Of a DNA stretch of 64,000 bases, positions 34,908 through 43,006 are shown piece by piece. The notes beneath the pieces are model-generated. The model ran no database searches. It had not been told where the DNA came from and worked only from the letters and a program-made list of their open reading frames with translations. The first letter of the stretch is position 1. Each line of letters starts with the position of its first letter. Made by a program: the position numbers and the translations under genes. The stretch comes from Pseudomonas svalbardensis (GTDB taxonomy: Bacteria > Pseudomonadota > Gammaproteobacteria > Pseudomonadales > Pseudomonadaceae): contig NZ_CP125619.1 in the NCBI RefSeq assembly GCF_030053115.1, positions 6,223,001-6,287,000 on the forward strand, written 5' to 3'.

Positions 34908-37160
34908 ATGCCCGTTCAACACAAATACCGACCAAAACATCTGGCGCTGGCCGTTGCGCTTGCAGTGGGTTGCATAGAAGTCTCCATGGCGCAGCAACCG
35001 GAGCCTCAAGTCAATTCCGAGGCGCCGACCACCAAACCTCGTAAAAAAACCCCCAAGCCCAATGAGCGCTTCGATGATCTTTTCGCGATCAAGGAGTTCA
35101 TCGGTCCACGTGAAAATGCTGCCCAGGCCACAAACGGGTCGGATGAAGGGCAGACAGTTCGGCCAGTGACAGCTGAACCGCTTGCCACCGTTGCAGTCGA
35201 CTTCGATGACGCCTTCTATGAGTCTCTTAACTTTCCCGAGCCCACCGATTCCGAAGTAGCATCCGCTCCTGCGGAGGTAGACCCGTTCGCTCATTTCCAG
35301 AACGACTACACCACTCAACACACCCTCATCTCAGAGCCACTCCAAAACATCGACGGCGTCTCGCTGGTATTGGGCAACGCGGATGACCTCCTGGTCATCA
35401 ACAGAGGCGCCCGATGGGATGGAGAACTTGATGGCGGCAACGGAGTCAACGGGCTACTCCTTAATTCCGTAGACGGCGGCACAGTAGGAGACACAACCAA
35501 TTTTGCTGCCCTGCGCGTCGCGAAAGGTGCATGGACATTAAATGGCAGCAACGACTTCCATGAAGGTGCCGATGTAAGGAAAGACGCTACGCTATTTAAC
35601 CTAGGCGCTATAAAAGGCACTGTGTACGTTGATAGCGGAGGCACCTACGGCGGCTACGGTAAAGTAGGCGGCTTGCACGTGGACGGTCAGTTGCTGGTCA
35701 GTAAAAATTTGGGGGCTCCTTCCATTAGAGGAGATCTTACGCTTAGCGAAAGCGCCACACTCGCCTACGAAGTAACGGATAAGGCTGATACTTCAGAGAT
35801 TATTTACGTCGAGGGAATCGCCAAGCTTGGTGGCGCGTCTTTACTGGTTACCGCTCTGCCCGGTGACTACGCACAAACCACTAATTACACGGTAATTTCC
35901 GCAGATCAGGTCGAAGGAACATTCAGTCGAGTCAGCAGCAACCTGGCGTTCATGACGGCTACCCCGGACTACAGCGACAAAAAGGCCGTTCGCCTGACCT
36001 ACGCTCGCAACGAAGTGCTTTTCGAGAATCTCGCGACCAACGAAAACGGTCGGGAACTCGCCCGCAGTATTGAAGAGCCCAAAGCCAGTCCGACGGCGCA
36101 GACACCTCCCAATACCGCGAACACCGCTGTCACGGCCCTGCTCGCCTCCACCACCGAAACAGCCTCCCAGGCCATCGACCAACTGGACGGCAGCCAGAAT
36201 GCCAACCTTGCGAAAGCGACCCTGAACAGTGACAGCCCAATCAGCGCGACCATGCTCTCAGCCATGCGTCAGCTGGACAGCGCCAGTAGCTACGCCAATT
36301 CCACCAAGCGCAATGCACCACGCCTGGCCGCCGGCAGCGAGGACAATGGCCGAGTCTGGCTTCAAGCATTGGGTCACGGTGGGACGCTGGATCGCGATTA
36401 CGACGCTCTGAAACACACAACCCACGGCCTGGTACTGGGAGCGGACTGGGGCATCGATGAGGAATGGCGCATCGGGGTGATGGGCGGCAAATCCGAAACG
36501 CGCCTGGACAGCCGCGGACTCGACGGCGATCTCGACAGCTGGCATTTGGGAGCTTATGCCCTACGTCAAAACGGACCAATGTCCCTGCGCCTGGGCGCGA
36601 CCTATAGCAACCACGACGGCAGCACTAAACGCCGGGTTGCCTTCAAAGGTTTCAGCGACCGCCCCGAAGGCCGTTACGATGCCAACACCCAGCAGGCCTT
36701 TGCGGAATTGGGTTACAACCTGGGCCGGGCGAACGTCAGCATCGAACCGTTTGCCAGCCTGGGCTACCAACGCTATCAGCGCGACACTTACACAGAAAAA
36801 GGTGGCGCAGCGGCACTGAAGGTCCACGGTCAAACGCAGAACAATTTGAACAGCACATTCGGCCTGCGGCTGGCGAAGCTCAACACGCTGGATAACGGCA
36901 TGCAACTGACGCCGCGGTTCAGTGCCGGCTGGAAACACACTTACGGGGACGTCTACAGCGATACCCGCCAACGATTGGTTGCGGGCGGAAAAAACTTCAC
37001 CGTTTCCGGCGCGCCGCTGGATCGTGACAGTCTGCTGGTCGATGCAGGGCTGGACTTTGGATTGTCAGCAAAACACACCCTGGGCGTCGGCCTCACTGGC
37101 GAGATCGGCACCGACAGCCGAAACCACGGTGTCACGGGTCAGTGGCGAATGAGTTTCTAA
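34908..37160 (+). CDS. Autotransporter (type Va) outer-membrane protein
   Basis: 750-residue protein with a signal peptide (HLALAVALAVGCIEVSMA), an extended Pro/Lys-rich N-terminal stretch, a beta-helix-like passenger (about 130-400, repeats such as LFNLGAIKGTVYVDSGGTYG) and a C-terminal beta-barrel (about 480-750; RVWLQALGHGGTLDRDYDAL, ending in QWRMSF with the terminal Phe). The passenger is only about 350 residues and lower in GC than the barrel, suggesting exchange of the passenger region. ATG 34908 opens the signal peptide; an earlier in-frame ATG would put a hydrophilic stretch before it. No protease catalytic motif is seen, so adhesin-like or other surface roles are open. Confidence 0.88.
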   Translation: MPVQHKYRPKHLALAVALAVGCIEVSMAQQPEPQVNSEAPTTKPRKKTPKPNERFDDLFAIKEFIGPRENAAQATNGSDEGQTVRPVTAEPLATVAVDFDDAFYESLNFPEPTDSEVASAPAEVDPFAHFQNDYTTQHTLISEPLQNIDGVSLVLGNADDLLVINRGARWDGELDGGNGVNGLLLNSVDGGTVGDTTNFAALRVAKGAWTLNGSNDFHEGADVRKDATLFNLGAIKGTVYVDSGGTYGGYGKVGGLHVDGQLLVSKNLGAPSIRGDLTLSESATLAYEVTDKADTSEIIYVEGIAKLGGASLLVTALPGDYAQTTNYTVISADQVEGTFSRVSSNLAFMTATPDYSDKKAVRLTYARNEVLFENLATNENGRELARSIEEPKASPTAQTPPNTANTAVTALLASTTETASQAIDQLDGSQNANLAKATLNSDSPISATMLSAMRQLDSASSYANSTKRNAPRLAAGSEDNGRVWLQALGHGGTLDRDYDALKHTTHGLVLGADWGIDEEWRIGVMGGKSETRLDSRGLDGDLDSWHLGAYALRQNGPMSLRLGATYSNHDGSTKRRVAFKGFSDRPEGRYDANTQQAFAELGYNLGRANVSIEPFASLGYQRYQRDTYTEKGGAAALKVHGQTQNNLNSTFGLRLAKLNTLDNGMQLTPRFSAGWKHTYGDVYSDTRQRLVAGGKNFTVSGAPLDRDSLLVDAGLDFGLSAKHTLGVGLTGEIGTDSRNHGVTGQWRMSF

Positions 37161-37237
37161 CAGCCACAAACCCGGGGCGAAAAAAAGGGGAGCACGTGCC
37201 CCCCCGAGGTTTAAAGCGGTATATCGAGGCTGTTAAC

Positions 37238-39061
37238 TCAGCCTTCGATCTCGATCAGGATTTCGCCCGGATTCACCCGGTCGCCCTTGGCCACGTGGAT
37301 GGCGGTGACTTTGCCGGCGATGGCCGCCTGGACTTCGGTTTCCATCTTCATCGCTTCGGTGATCAGTACGGCCTGACCGGCTTTCACGGTGTCGCCTTCC
37401 TTGACCAGCACGTCGACGATGTTGCCCGGCATGGTGGTGCTGACGTGGCCCGGCGCAGTGGCTTGCTTGCGCTTGCTGCTGCCGCCGCTGACGAATTCGT
37501 TGAGCGGTTCGAACACCACTTCTTCCGGCATGCCGTCGATGGACAGGTAGAAGTGACGCTTGCCTTCAGCCTTGACGCCGACACCGGTGATGTCGACGCG
37601 GTAGGTTTCGCCGTGGACGTCGATGACGAACTCGGTCGGCACGCCTTCGCCACCGGCAGAGGTCACACCGCCGGCTTCAGGAATCGGTAGCAGCACTTCA
37701 GGCGTCAGGGTGCCGGCGGCGCGTTCTTCGAGGAACTTGCGACCGATGTCCGGGAACATGGCGTAGGTCAGCACGTCTTCTTCAGACTTGGCCACGGTGC
37801 CGATTTCGGCACGCAGTTTGGTCATCTCCGGCTTGAGCAGGTCGGCCGGGCGCACGTCGATCACTTCTTCGCTGCCGATGGCCTGGCGACGCAGTTTTTC
37901 GTTCACGGTGCCTGGCGCCTTGCCGTAGCCGCCCTGCAGGTAAAGCTTCACTTCGTTGGTGATGGTCTTGTAGCGCTCGCCGGCCAGCACGTTGAAGAAC
38001 GCCTGGGTGCCGACGATCTGCGAGGTCGGGGTCACCAGCGGCGGGAAGCCGAGGTCTTCACGAACGCGCGGGATTTCGGCCAGCACTTCGGCCATGCGGT
38101 TCAGGGCGCCCTGCTCTTTCAACTGGTTGGCCAGGTTGGAAATCATCCCGCCCGGGACCTGGTTGACTTGAACGCGGGTATCGACGGCGGTGAACTCGCT
38201 TTCGAACTGGTGGTACTTCTTGCGCACGGCGTAGAAGTACAAGCCAATCTCTTGCAGCAGTTCCAGGTTCAGGCCGGTGTCGAACTCGCTGCCTTTAAGG
38301 GCGGCGACCATCGATTCGGTGCCCGGATGGCTGGTGCCCGAGGCGAAGCTGGAGATCGCGGTGTCGATGTGATCGGCGCCGTTCTCGATGGCCTTCAGTT
38401 GGCACATCGTTGCCATGCCCGCGGTATCGTGCGAGTGAATGAACACGGGCAGCGATTGCTCGGACTTCAACGCTTTGACCAGTTCGCCGGTGGCGTACGG
38501 CGTCAGCAGGCCGGCCATGTCCTTGATCGCCACCGAGTCGCAACCCATGGCTTCCATCTGCTTGGCTTGCGCCACGAATGCCTCGATGGTGTGCACCGGG
38601 CTGGTGGTGTATGCGATGGTGCCTTGAGCGTGTTTGCCAGCCGCTTTCACCGCTTCGATGGCGACTCGCAGGTTACGCACGTCGTTCATGGCGTCGAAGA
38701 TGCGGAACACATCGATGCCGTTGACCGCGGCTTTGGCGACGAAGGCTTTGACCACGTCGTCGCTGTAGTGGCGGTAGCCCAGCAGGTTCTGGCCACGCAG
38801 GAGCATTTGCAGGCGAGTGTTAGGCAGCGCAGCGCGCAGTTGGCGCAGACGCTCCCACGGGTCTTCTTTCAGGAAGCGAACGCAGGCGTCGAAGGTCGCG
38901 CCGCCCCAGACTTCCAGCGACCAGTAGCCGACTTTGTCGAGCTTGTCGCAGATCGGCAGCATGTCTTCGGTGCGCATGCGAGTCGCGAGCAGCGATTGGT
39001 GGGCGTCGCGCAGGATTGTGTCGGTTACGTGGATACGCTTTGTAGGTAAAGAGTTAGTCAT
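37238..39061 (-). CDS. pycB: Pyruvate carboxylase subunit B (carboxyltransferase plus biotin carrier)
   Basis: 607-residue protein: carboxyltransferase domain (TDTILRDAHQSLLATRMRT near the N-terminus; IHSHDTAGMA), a PYC_OADA domain, and a C-terminal biotinyl domain with the biotin-attachment lysine in ITEAMKMETEV. Together with PycA it carboxylates pyruvate to oxaloacetate. Homologues are often labelled oxaloacetate decarboxylase alpha, but the adjacent biotin carboxylase gene and the absence of OadB/OadG support the two-subunit carboxylase. ATG 39061 has a GAGGAAT ribosome-binding site about 7 bp upstream. The gap to pycA is 11 bp. Confidence 0.92.
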   Translation of the reverse strand: MTNSLPTKRIHVTDTILRDAHQSLLATRMRTEDMLPICDKLDKVGYWSLEVWGGATFDACVRFLKEDPWERLRQLRAALPNTRLQMLLRGQNLLGYRHYSDDVVKAFVAKAAVNGIDVFRIFDAMNDVRNLRVAIEAVKAAGKHAQGTIAYTTSPVHTIEAFVAQAKQMEAMGCDSVAIKDMAGLLTPYATGELVKALKSEQSLPVFIHSHDTAGMATMCQLKAIENGADHIDTAISSFASGTSHPGTESMVAALKGSEFDTGLNLELLQEIGLYFYAVRKKYHQFESEFTAVDTRVQVNQVPGGMISNLANQLKEQGALNRMAEVLAEIPRVREDLGFPPLVTPTSQIVGTQAFFNVLAGERYKTITNEVKLYLQGGYGKAPGTVNEKLRRQAIGSEEVIDVRPADLLKPEMTKLRAEIGTVAKSEEDVLTYAMFPDIGRKFLEERAAGTLTPEVLLPIPEAGGVTSAGGEGVPTEFVIDVHGETYRVDITGVGVKAEGKRHFYLSIDGMPEEVVFEPLNEFVSGGSSKRKQATAPGHVSTTMPGNIVDVLVKEGDTVKAGQAVLITEAMKMETEVQAAIAGKVTAIHVAKGDRVNPGEILIEIEG

Positions 39062-39072
39062 TGGAGTATTCC

Positions 39073-40488
39073 TCACAGGCCTGCGTGGGCGGCGATGGCG
39101 GCGGCGATGGCCAGGGCCAGCTCTTCGGGTTTGCGCTTGATCGAGTAGTTGGTCAGTTCAGGGTGGCTTTCAACGAAGCTGGTATTGAACTGGCCGCTAC
39201 GGAATTCCGGGTTACGCAGGATTTCCTGGTAGTACGCGGCGGTGGTCTTGACCCCTTGCAGACGCATGTCGTCGAGGGCGCGCAAGCCACGGTCCATCGC
39301 CTCTTCCCAGGTCAGCGCCCAGACCACCAGTTTCAGGCACATGGAGTCGTAGAACGGCGGAATGGTGTAGCCGGTGTAGATCGCGGTGTCGGTACGTACG
39401 CCGGGACCGCCGGGTGCGTAGTAACGGGTGATCTTGCCGAAGCTCGGCAGGAAGTTGTTTTTCGGGTCTTCGGCGTTGATTCGGAATTGCAGCGCGAAAC
39501 CGCGGTGCTGGATGTCTTCCTGTTTCACCGAAAGCGGCAAACCGGAGGCGATGCGGATCTGCTCGCGAACGATGTCGATGCCGGTGATTTCTTCGGTGAT
39601 CGTGTGTTCCACTTGCACCCGGGTGTTCATCTCCATGAAGTACACCTCGCCTTCGGCGAGCAGGAACTCCACGGTGCCGGCGTTCTCGTAACCTACGGCC
39701 TTGGCTGCGCGCACCGACAGGTCGCCGATGTAGGCGCGCTGTTCCGGAGTCAGCTGCGGGCTTGGGGCGATCTCGATGAGCTTCTGGTTACGGCGCTGGA
39801 TCGAGCAGTCACGCTCGAACAGGTGCACCACGTTGCCAAAACTGTCGCCGAGGATCTGCGCTTCGATGTGTTTCGGATTGACGATGCATTTTTCCAGGAA
39901 CACTTCCGCCGAACCAAAGGCCTTGGTCGCTTCGGAAATGACCCGAGGGAATGCTTGTTCAAGTTCTTCCCGGCTGTCGCAGCGACGGATACCACGGCCA
40001 CCACCACCGGAAGTCGCCTTGAGCATCACCGGATAACCGATGCGGTCGCCTTCGATCAAAGCTTCCGCGATATCCGCGACGTTGCCTTCGGTTCCCGGGG
40101 TGACGGGTACGCCAGCCTTGATCATGCTGCGACGGGCTTCAGTCTTGTCGCCCATGCGGCGAATCACTTCAGCCGATGGACCGATGAATTTGATGCCGCG
40201 TTCAGCGCAGATGTCTGCCAGTTCGGCGTTTTCCGAGAGGAAACCGTAGCCGGGGTGCAGCGCATCGCAACCGGTTTCTACCGCCAGATTCACCAGCTTG
40301 CGCGCATTCAGGTAACCGGCCAGTGGCTCGGCACCGATGCTGTGGGCCTCGTCCGCGCGTTTCACATGCAAGGCATGGCGGTCGGCGTCGGAATAGATCG
40401 CGACCGAGCGAATGCCCATCTCGGCGCAGGCACGTACGATTCGTACGGCAATCTCACCACGGTTGGCGATCAGGATCTTTTTTATCAC
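39073..40488 (-). CDS. pycA: Pyruvate carboxylase subunit A (biotin carboxylase)
   Basis: 471-residue ATP-grasp biotin carboxylase. N-terminal KKILIANRGEIAVRIVRACA; ATP-binding glycine loop KATSGGGGRGIRR; catalytic region VEFLLAEGEVYFMEMNTRVQ and VEHTITE. It carboxylates the biotin on PycB. It is the first gene of the pycAB operon and divergent from the LysR-type gene. Confidence 0.93.
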   Translation of the reverse strand: MIKKILIANRGEIAVRIVRACAEMGIRSVAIYSDADRHALHVKRADEAHSIGAEPLAGYLNARKLVNLAVETGCDALHPGYGFLSENAELADICAERGIKFIGPSAEVIRRMGDKTEARRSMIKAGVPVTPGTEGNVADIAEALIEGDRIGYPVMLKATSGGGGRGIRRCDSREELEQAFPRVISEATKAFGSAEVFLEKCIVNPKHIEAQILGDSFGNVVHLFERDCSIQRRNQKLIEIAPSPQLTPEQRAYIGDLSVRAAKAVGYENAGTVEFLLAEGEVYFMEMNTRVQVEHTITEEITGIDIVREQIRIASGLPLSVKQEDIQHRGFALQFRINAEDPKNNFLPSFGKITRYYAPGGPGVRTDTAIYTGYTIPPFYDSMCLKLVVWALTWEEAMDRGLRALDDMRLQGVKTTAAYYQEILRNPEFRSGQFNTSFVESHPELTNYSIKRKPEELALAIAAAIAAHAGL

Positions 40489-40625
40489 TTGGAGGTTCCC
40501 TTGAGCCGGTGGTACCCACGACCTGCTAGACCAGGTCGACGCGTGACCAAATGTTTCGATTCAGTCGCAGCCCCACACTAGCCCCCAGAAGGGATTAACA
40601 AAAATGATTAATTATTGGGTCAGCC

Positions 40626-40641
40626 ATAAGTAAAGACTTAT
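40626..40641. promoter_or_regulatory. Palindrome in the pycA/LysR divergent promoter
   Basis: ATAAGT-AAAG-ACTTAT is a perfect 6-bp inverted repeat lying between pycA (start 40488) and the LysR gene (start 40679 or later). It contains the T-N11-A pattern typical of LysR-type operators, so it is a candidate binding site of the adjacent regulator. Confidence 0.6.
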
Positions 40642-40678
40642 AGTTGACGCATCAGCCTGCGGTGAGAGCGTCTATAAA

Positions 40679-41641
40679 ATGCGTAAGTCCTTGATGCGTA
40701 TGACATTACGTCAATTACAGATCTTCAATGAGGTCTGTGATTTGCGGTCCTACAGCCGCGCAGCCGATGAAATGTCTCTCACACAACCTGCCGTGAGCCT
40801 ACAGATTCGTCAACTTGAGGAGCTGATTGGTCAACCTTTGTTCGATTACGTCGGCAAAAAGCTCTACATGACCGAGGCAGCCGAAGCCCTTCAACGCGCC
40901 AGCCGGGACATTTTCGGGCGCCTGGAAAACCTCGACATGCAGCTTTCTGACATGCAGGGATCGCTGCAAGGACAGCTGAAACTGGCGGTGGAATCCAGCG
41001 CCAAGTATTTCGTGCCGCACCTGTTTGCCGCGTTCAAGCGCCAGCATCCGGAAGTGAACCTGCACCTGACGGTGGTTAACCGCGGACAAGTGATTCGACG
41101 CCTTTCGGACAATCGCGATGATTTGGTGATTATGTCGATGGTGCCGCAAGACATGGGGTTGGAGTTTCTGCCGTTTCTCAACAATCCAATCGTGGCCGTG
41201 GCGCCGCCGGATCATCCGCTGTCCCATATGGGACAGCTGCGCTTGCAGGATCTGGAGCCTTATACGCTGCTGTTGCGCGAACCGGGCTCCGGTACGCGAC
41301 TGGCTTGCGAGGAGTATTTCAAGGAGAAGCGCGTGCACTTCACGCAGACCCAAGAGGTGGCGTCGGCCGAAGCCCAGCGTGAATGCGTACGGGCGGGTCT
41401 GGGCCTGGCGCTGTTGACGCGCCACGCCCTGAACCTTGAGTTGGCGACCGGCGCACTCATAGAGCTGCCAGTCGAAGAGCTGCCGTTGTACCGCAGCTGG
41501 TGCCTGGTGCAAGCCAAGGCGAAACGGCTGTCACCGGTGGCGCACGCGTTCCTTGCGTTTATTCGCAGCGAGCGGGTGCAGATCAGCGCGCTGGTTGAGC
41601 GTTTCGACGGGAAGTTGCCGGTGCCGCCTGCCAGTAGTTGA
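40679..41641 (+). CDS. pycR: LysR-type regulator, PycR-like
   Basis: About 313-320-residue LysR regulator with an N-terminal winged HTH (TLRQLQIFNEVCDLRSYSRA, AADEMSLTQPAVSLQIRQLE) and a CbbR-like substrate-binding domain. It is divergent from pycAB as in P. aeruginosa, where PycR affects pyruvate carboxylase and virulence genes; the symbol rests on this synteny. The start is ambiguous: ATG at 40679, 40694 or 40700. A TATAAA overlaps the bases just before 40679 and could be a -10 element, favouring a later start. The 3' end overlaps a small minus-strand gene by 59 bp. Confidence 0.85.
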   Translation: MRKSLMRMTLRQLQIFNEVCDLRSYSRAADEMSLTQPAVSLQIRQLEELIGQPLFDYVGKKLYMTEAAEALQRASRDIFGRLENLDMQLSDMQGSLQGQLKLAVESSAKYFVPHLFAAFKRQHPEVNLHLTVVNRGQVIRRLSDNRDDLVIMSMVPQDMGLEFLPFLNNPIVAVAPPDHPLSHMGQLRLQDLEPYTLLLREPGSGTRLACEEYFKEKRVHFTQTQEVASAEAQRECVRAGLGLALLTRHALNLELATGALIELPVEELPLYRSWCLVQAKAKRLSPVAHAFLAFIRSERVQISALVERFDGKLPVPPASS

Positions 41642-41792
41642 GCTCCAGCTCAGGGCAATCACCGATCTCGGCCAGCAGTTGGCGACGATCGCAGCGATCT
41701 TCGATAGCGCGACGAAACTCCATGCGGCGCTGGTCTTCCTGCTGACGACGGGTTCTGGCGGCGCTGTTGCGTTCTTCGTAGGGCTGGGCCAT
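41583..41792 (-). CDS. Small conserved hypothetical protein
   Basis: 69-residue highly charged protein (MAQPYEERNSAARTRRQQED; later ELELNYWQAAPATSRRNA) rich in Arg, Glu and Gln with no membrane segment. GGGAG lies 7 bp upstream of ATG 41792. Other pseudomonads carry a small hypothetical gene at this position between the LysR and RpiR genes (from memory of synteny). The overlap with the LysR 3' end is 59 bp. Function unknown. Confidence 0.6.
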   Translation of the reverse strand: MAQPYEERNSAARTRRQQEDQRRMEFRRAIEDRCDRRQLLAEIGDCPELELNYWQAAPATSRRNAQPAR

Positions 41793-41897
41793 TTCGAGTC
41801 TCCCAAGGCGATTACGGGAGTTTCAAGATAGGCTCGAGGGATGACGGTTTGGCGGCGGGAGGGTTACAGGGATGTGAATTTTCGGCGCTTTCTAGGA

Positions 41898-41976
41898 CGG
41901 TTTCGCGAGCAGGCTCGCTCCCACAGGAGAACGCGATCAAATAATGTGGGAGCGAGCCTGCTCGCGATAAGGTCGG
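41898..41976. repeat. REP pair (BIME-like)
   Basis: TTTCGCGAGCAGGCTCGCTC (from about 41900) and GGGAGCGAGCCTGCTCGCGA (from about 41948) form an inverted REP pair between the small hypothetical gene and the downstream end of the RpiR-family gene. Confidence 0.9.
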
Positions 41977-42005
41977 AACGACCTTCCAGCCATTTCAGAT
42001 CAAGC

Positions 42006-42872
42006 TCAATCGTCCAGCGCTTTTACCGATTTAGGCGACAGCCGCAAGCTGCGCAGGCTGCGTTTGACGCTCTTGAGGTGATTGACCAGGCTCGGCCCAC
42101 GCGCCATGGCCACGCCCATCGCCAACACGTCGATCACCACCAGGTGGGCGATGCGCGAGGTCAGCGGTGTATAGATCTCAGTGTCTTCGTGCACATCGAT
42201 CGCCAGGTTGACGGTCGACAGCTCGGCCAACGGTGTCTGGCTCGGGCACAAGGTAATCAGCGAAGCGCCGCTTTCGCGCACCAGGTTGGCGGTGATCAAC
42301 AAATCTTTGGAACGCCCGGACTGGGAAATACAGATTGCCACATCGGTCGGTTTCAACGTGACCGCCGACATCGCCTGCATGTGCGGGTCGGAATACGCCG
42401 CCGCCGTCAGCAACAAACGGAAGAACTTGTGCTGGGCATCGGCCGCCACTGCACCCGACGCGCCAAAGCCATAGAACTCGACCCGCTGAGCCTGAGACAT
42501 GAGCGACACAGCACGCTGCAACTCCACCGGATCGAGCTTCTCGCGAACCTCCATCAGGGTGTGCAGCGTGGTGTCGAAGATTTTCAGGCTGTAGTCAGCG
42601 ACCGAATCATCTTCATGGATCGCGAACTGCCCGAAGCTCGCGCCGGCAGCAAGACTCTGCGCCAGCTTCAGCTTCAAATCCTGGAAACCGGAACAACCGA
42701 TGGCGCGGCAAAAGCGCACGATGGTCGGTTCGCTGATGCCCACGTTGTGGGCCAGGTCGGCCATGGAGCTGTGCATCACCGCCGCAGGATCAAGCAGCAC
42801 GTGGTCTGCGACCTTGAGCTCCGACTTGCGTAAGAGGTGGCGTGACTGGGCGATGTGTTGCAGCAGATTCAA
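42006..42872 (-). CDS. HexR-like RpiR-family transcriptional regulator
   Basis: 288-residue regulator: an N-terminal RpiR helix-turn-helix (MADLAHNVGISEPTIVRFCR, AIGCSGFQDLKLKLAQSLA) and a C-terminal SIS sugar-phosphate domain (VEFYGFGASGAVAADAQHKF; ICISQSGRSKDLLITANLVR). HexR proteins sense KDPG and repress Entner-Doudoroff genes. This resembles the PA5438-type paralogue, which in other pseudomonads sits between pycR and a second zwf gene. The only usable start is TTG 42872, with AAAGAG upstream. A palindrome 45 bp upstream suggests autoregulation. Confidence 0.85.
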   Translation of the reverse strand: MNLLQHIAQSRHLLRKSELKVADHVLLDPAAVMHSSMADLAHNVGISEPTIVRFCRAIGCSGFQDLKLKLAQSLAAGASFGQFAIHEDDSVADYSLKIFDTTLHTLMEVREKLDPVELQRAVSLMSQAQRVEFYGFGASGAVAADAQHKFFRLLLTAAAYSDPHMQAMSAVTLKPTDVAICISQSGRSKDLLITANLVRESGASLITLCPSQTPLAELSTVNLAIDVHEDTEIYTPLTSRIAHLVVIDVLAMGVAMARGPSLVNHLKSVKRSLRSLRLSPKSVKALDD

Positions 42873-42916
42873 AGGGCTGGACTCTTTGTTATTGGCAGTG
42901 CCGGGGATGTAGCGCG

Positions 42917-42935
42917 CTTGTAGTTATACTACAAG
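42917..42935. promoter_or_regulatory. Palindromic operator upstream of the HexR-like gene
   Basis: CTTGTAGT-TAT-ACTACAAG is a perfect 8-bp inverted repeat with 3-bp spacer. Known HexR operators contain TTGT and ACAA separated by 7-8 bp; here the spacing is 9 bp. It lies 45 bp upstream of the TTG start and is the likely operator for the regulator itself. Confidence 0.7.
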
Positions 42936-43006
42936 AATCGGCTTTTTGCCTGCTCAATGCGTAACTCGATGTCCCCATTTCACGCCACATGCGCTCCATG
43001 TAGCCC

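Noticed and set aside
39061..40581. Very long plus-strand frame opposite pycA, and similar long frames opposite HDAC and other core genes
   Set aside because: High-GC shadow frames with low-complexity translation; the minus-strand genes have full catalytic motifs.
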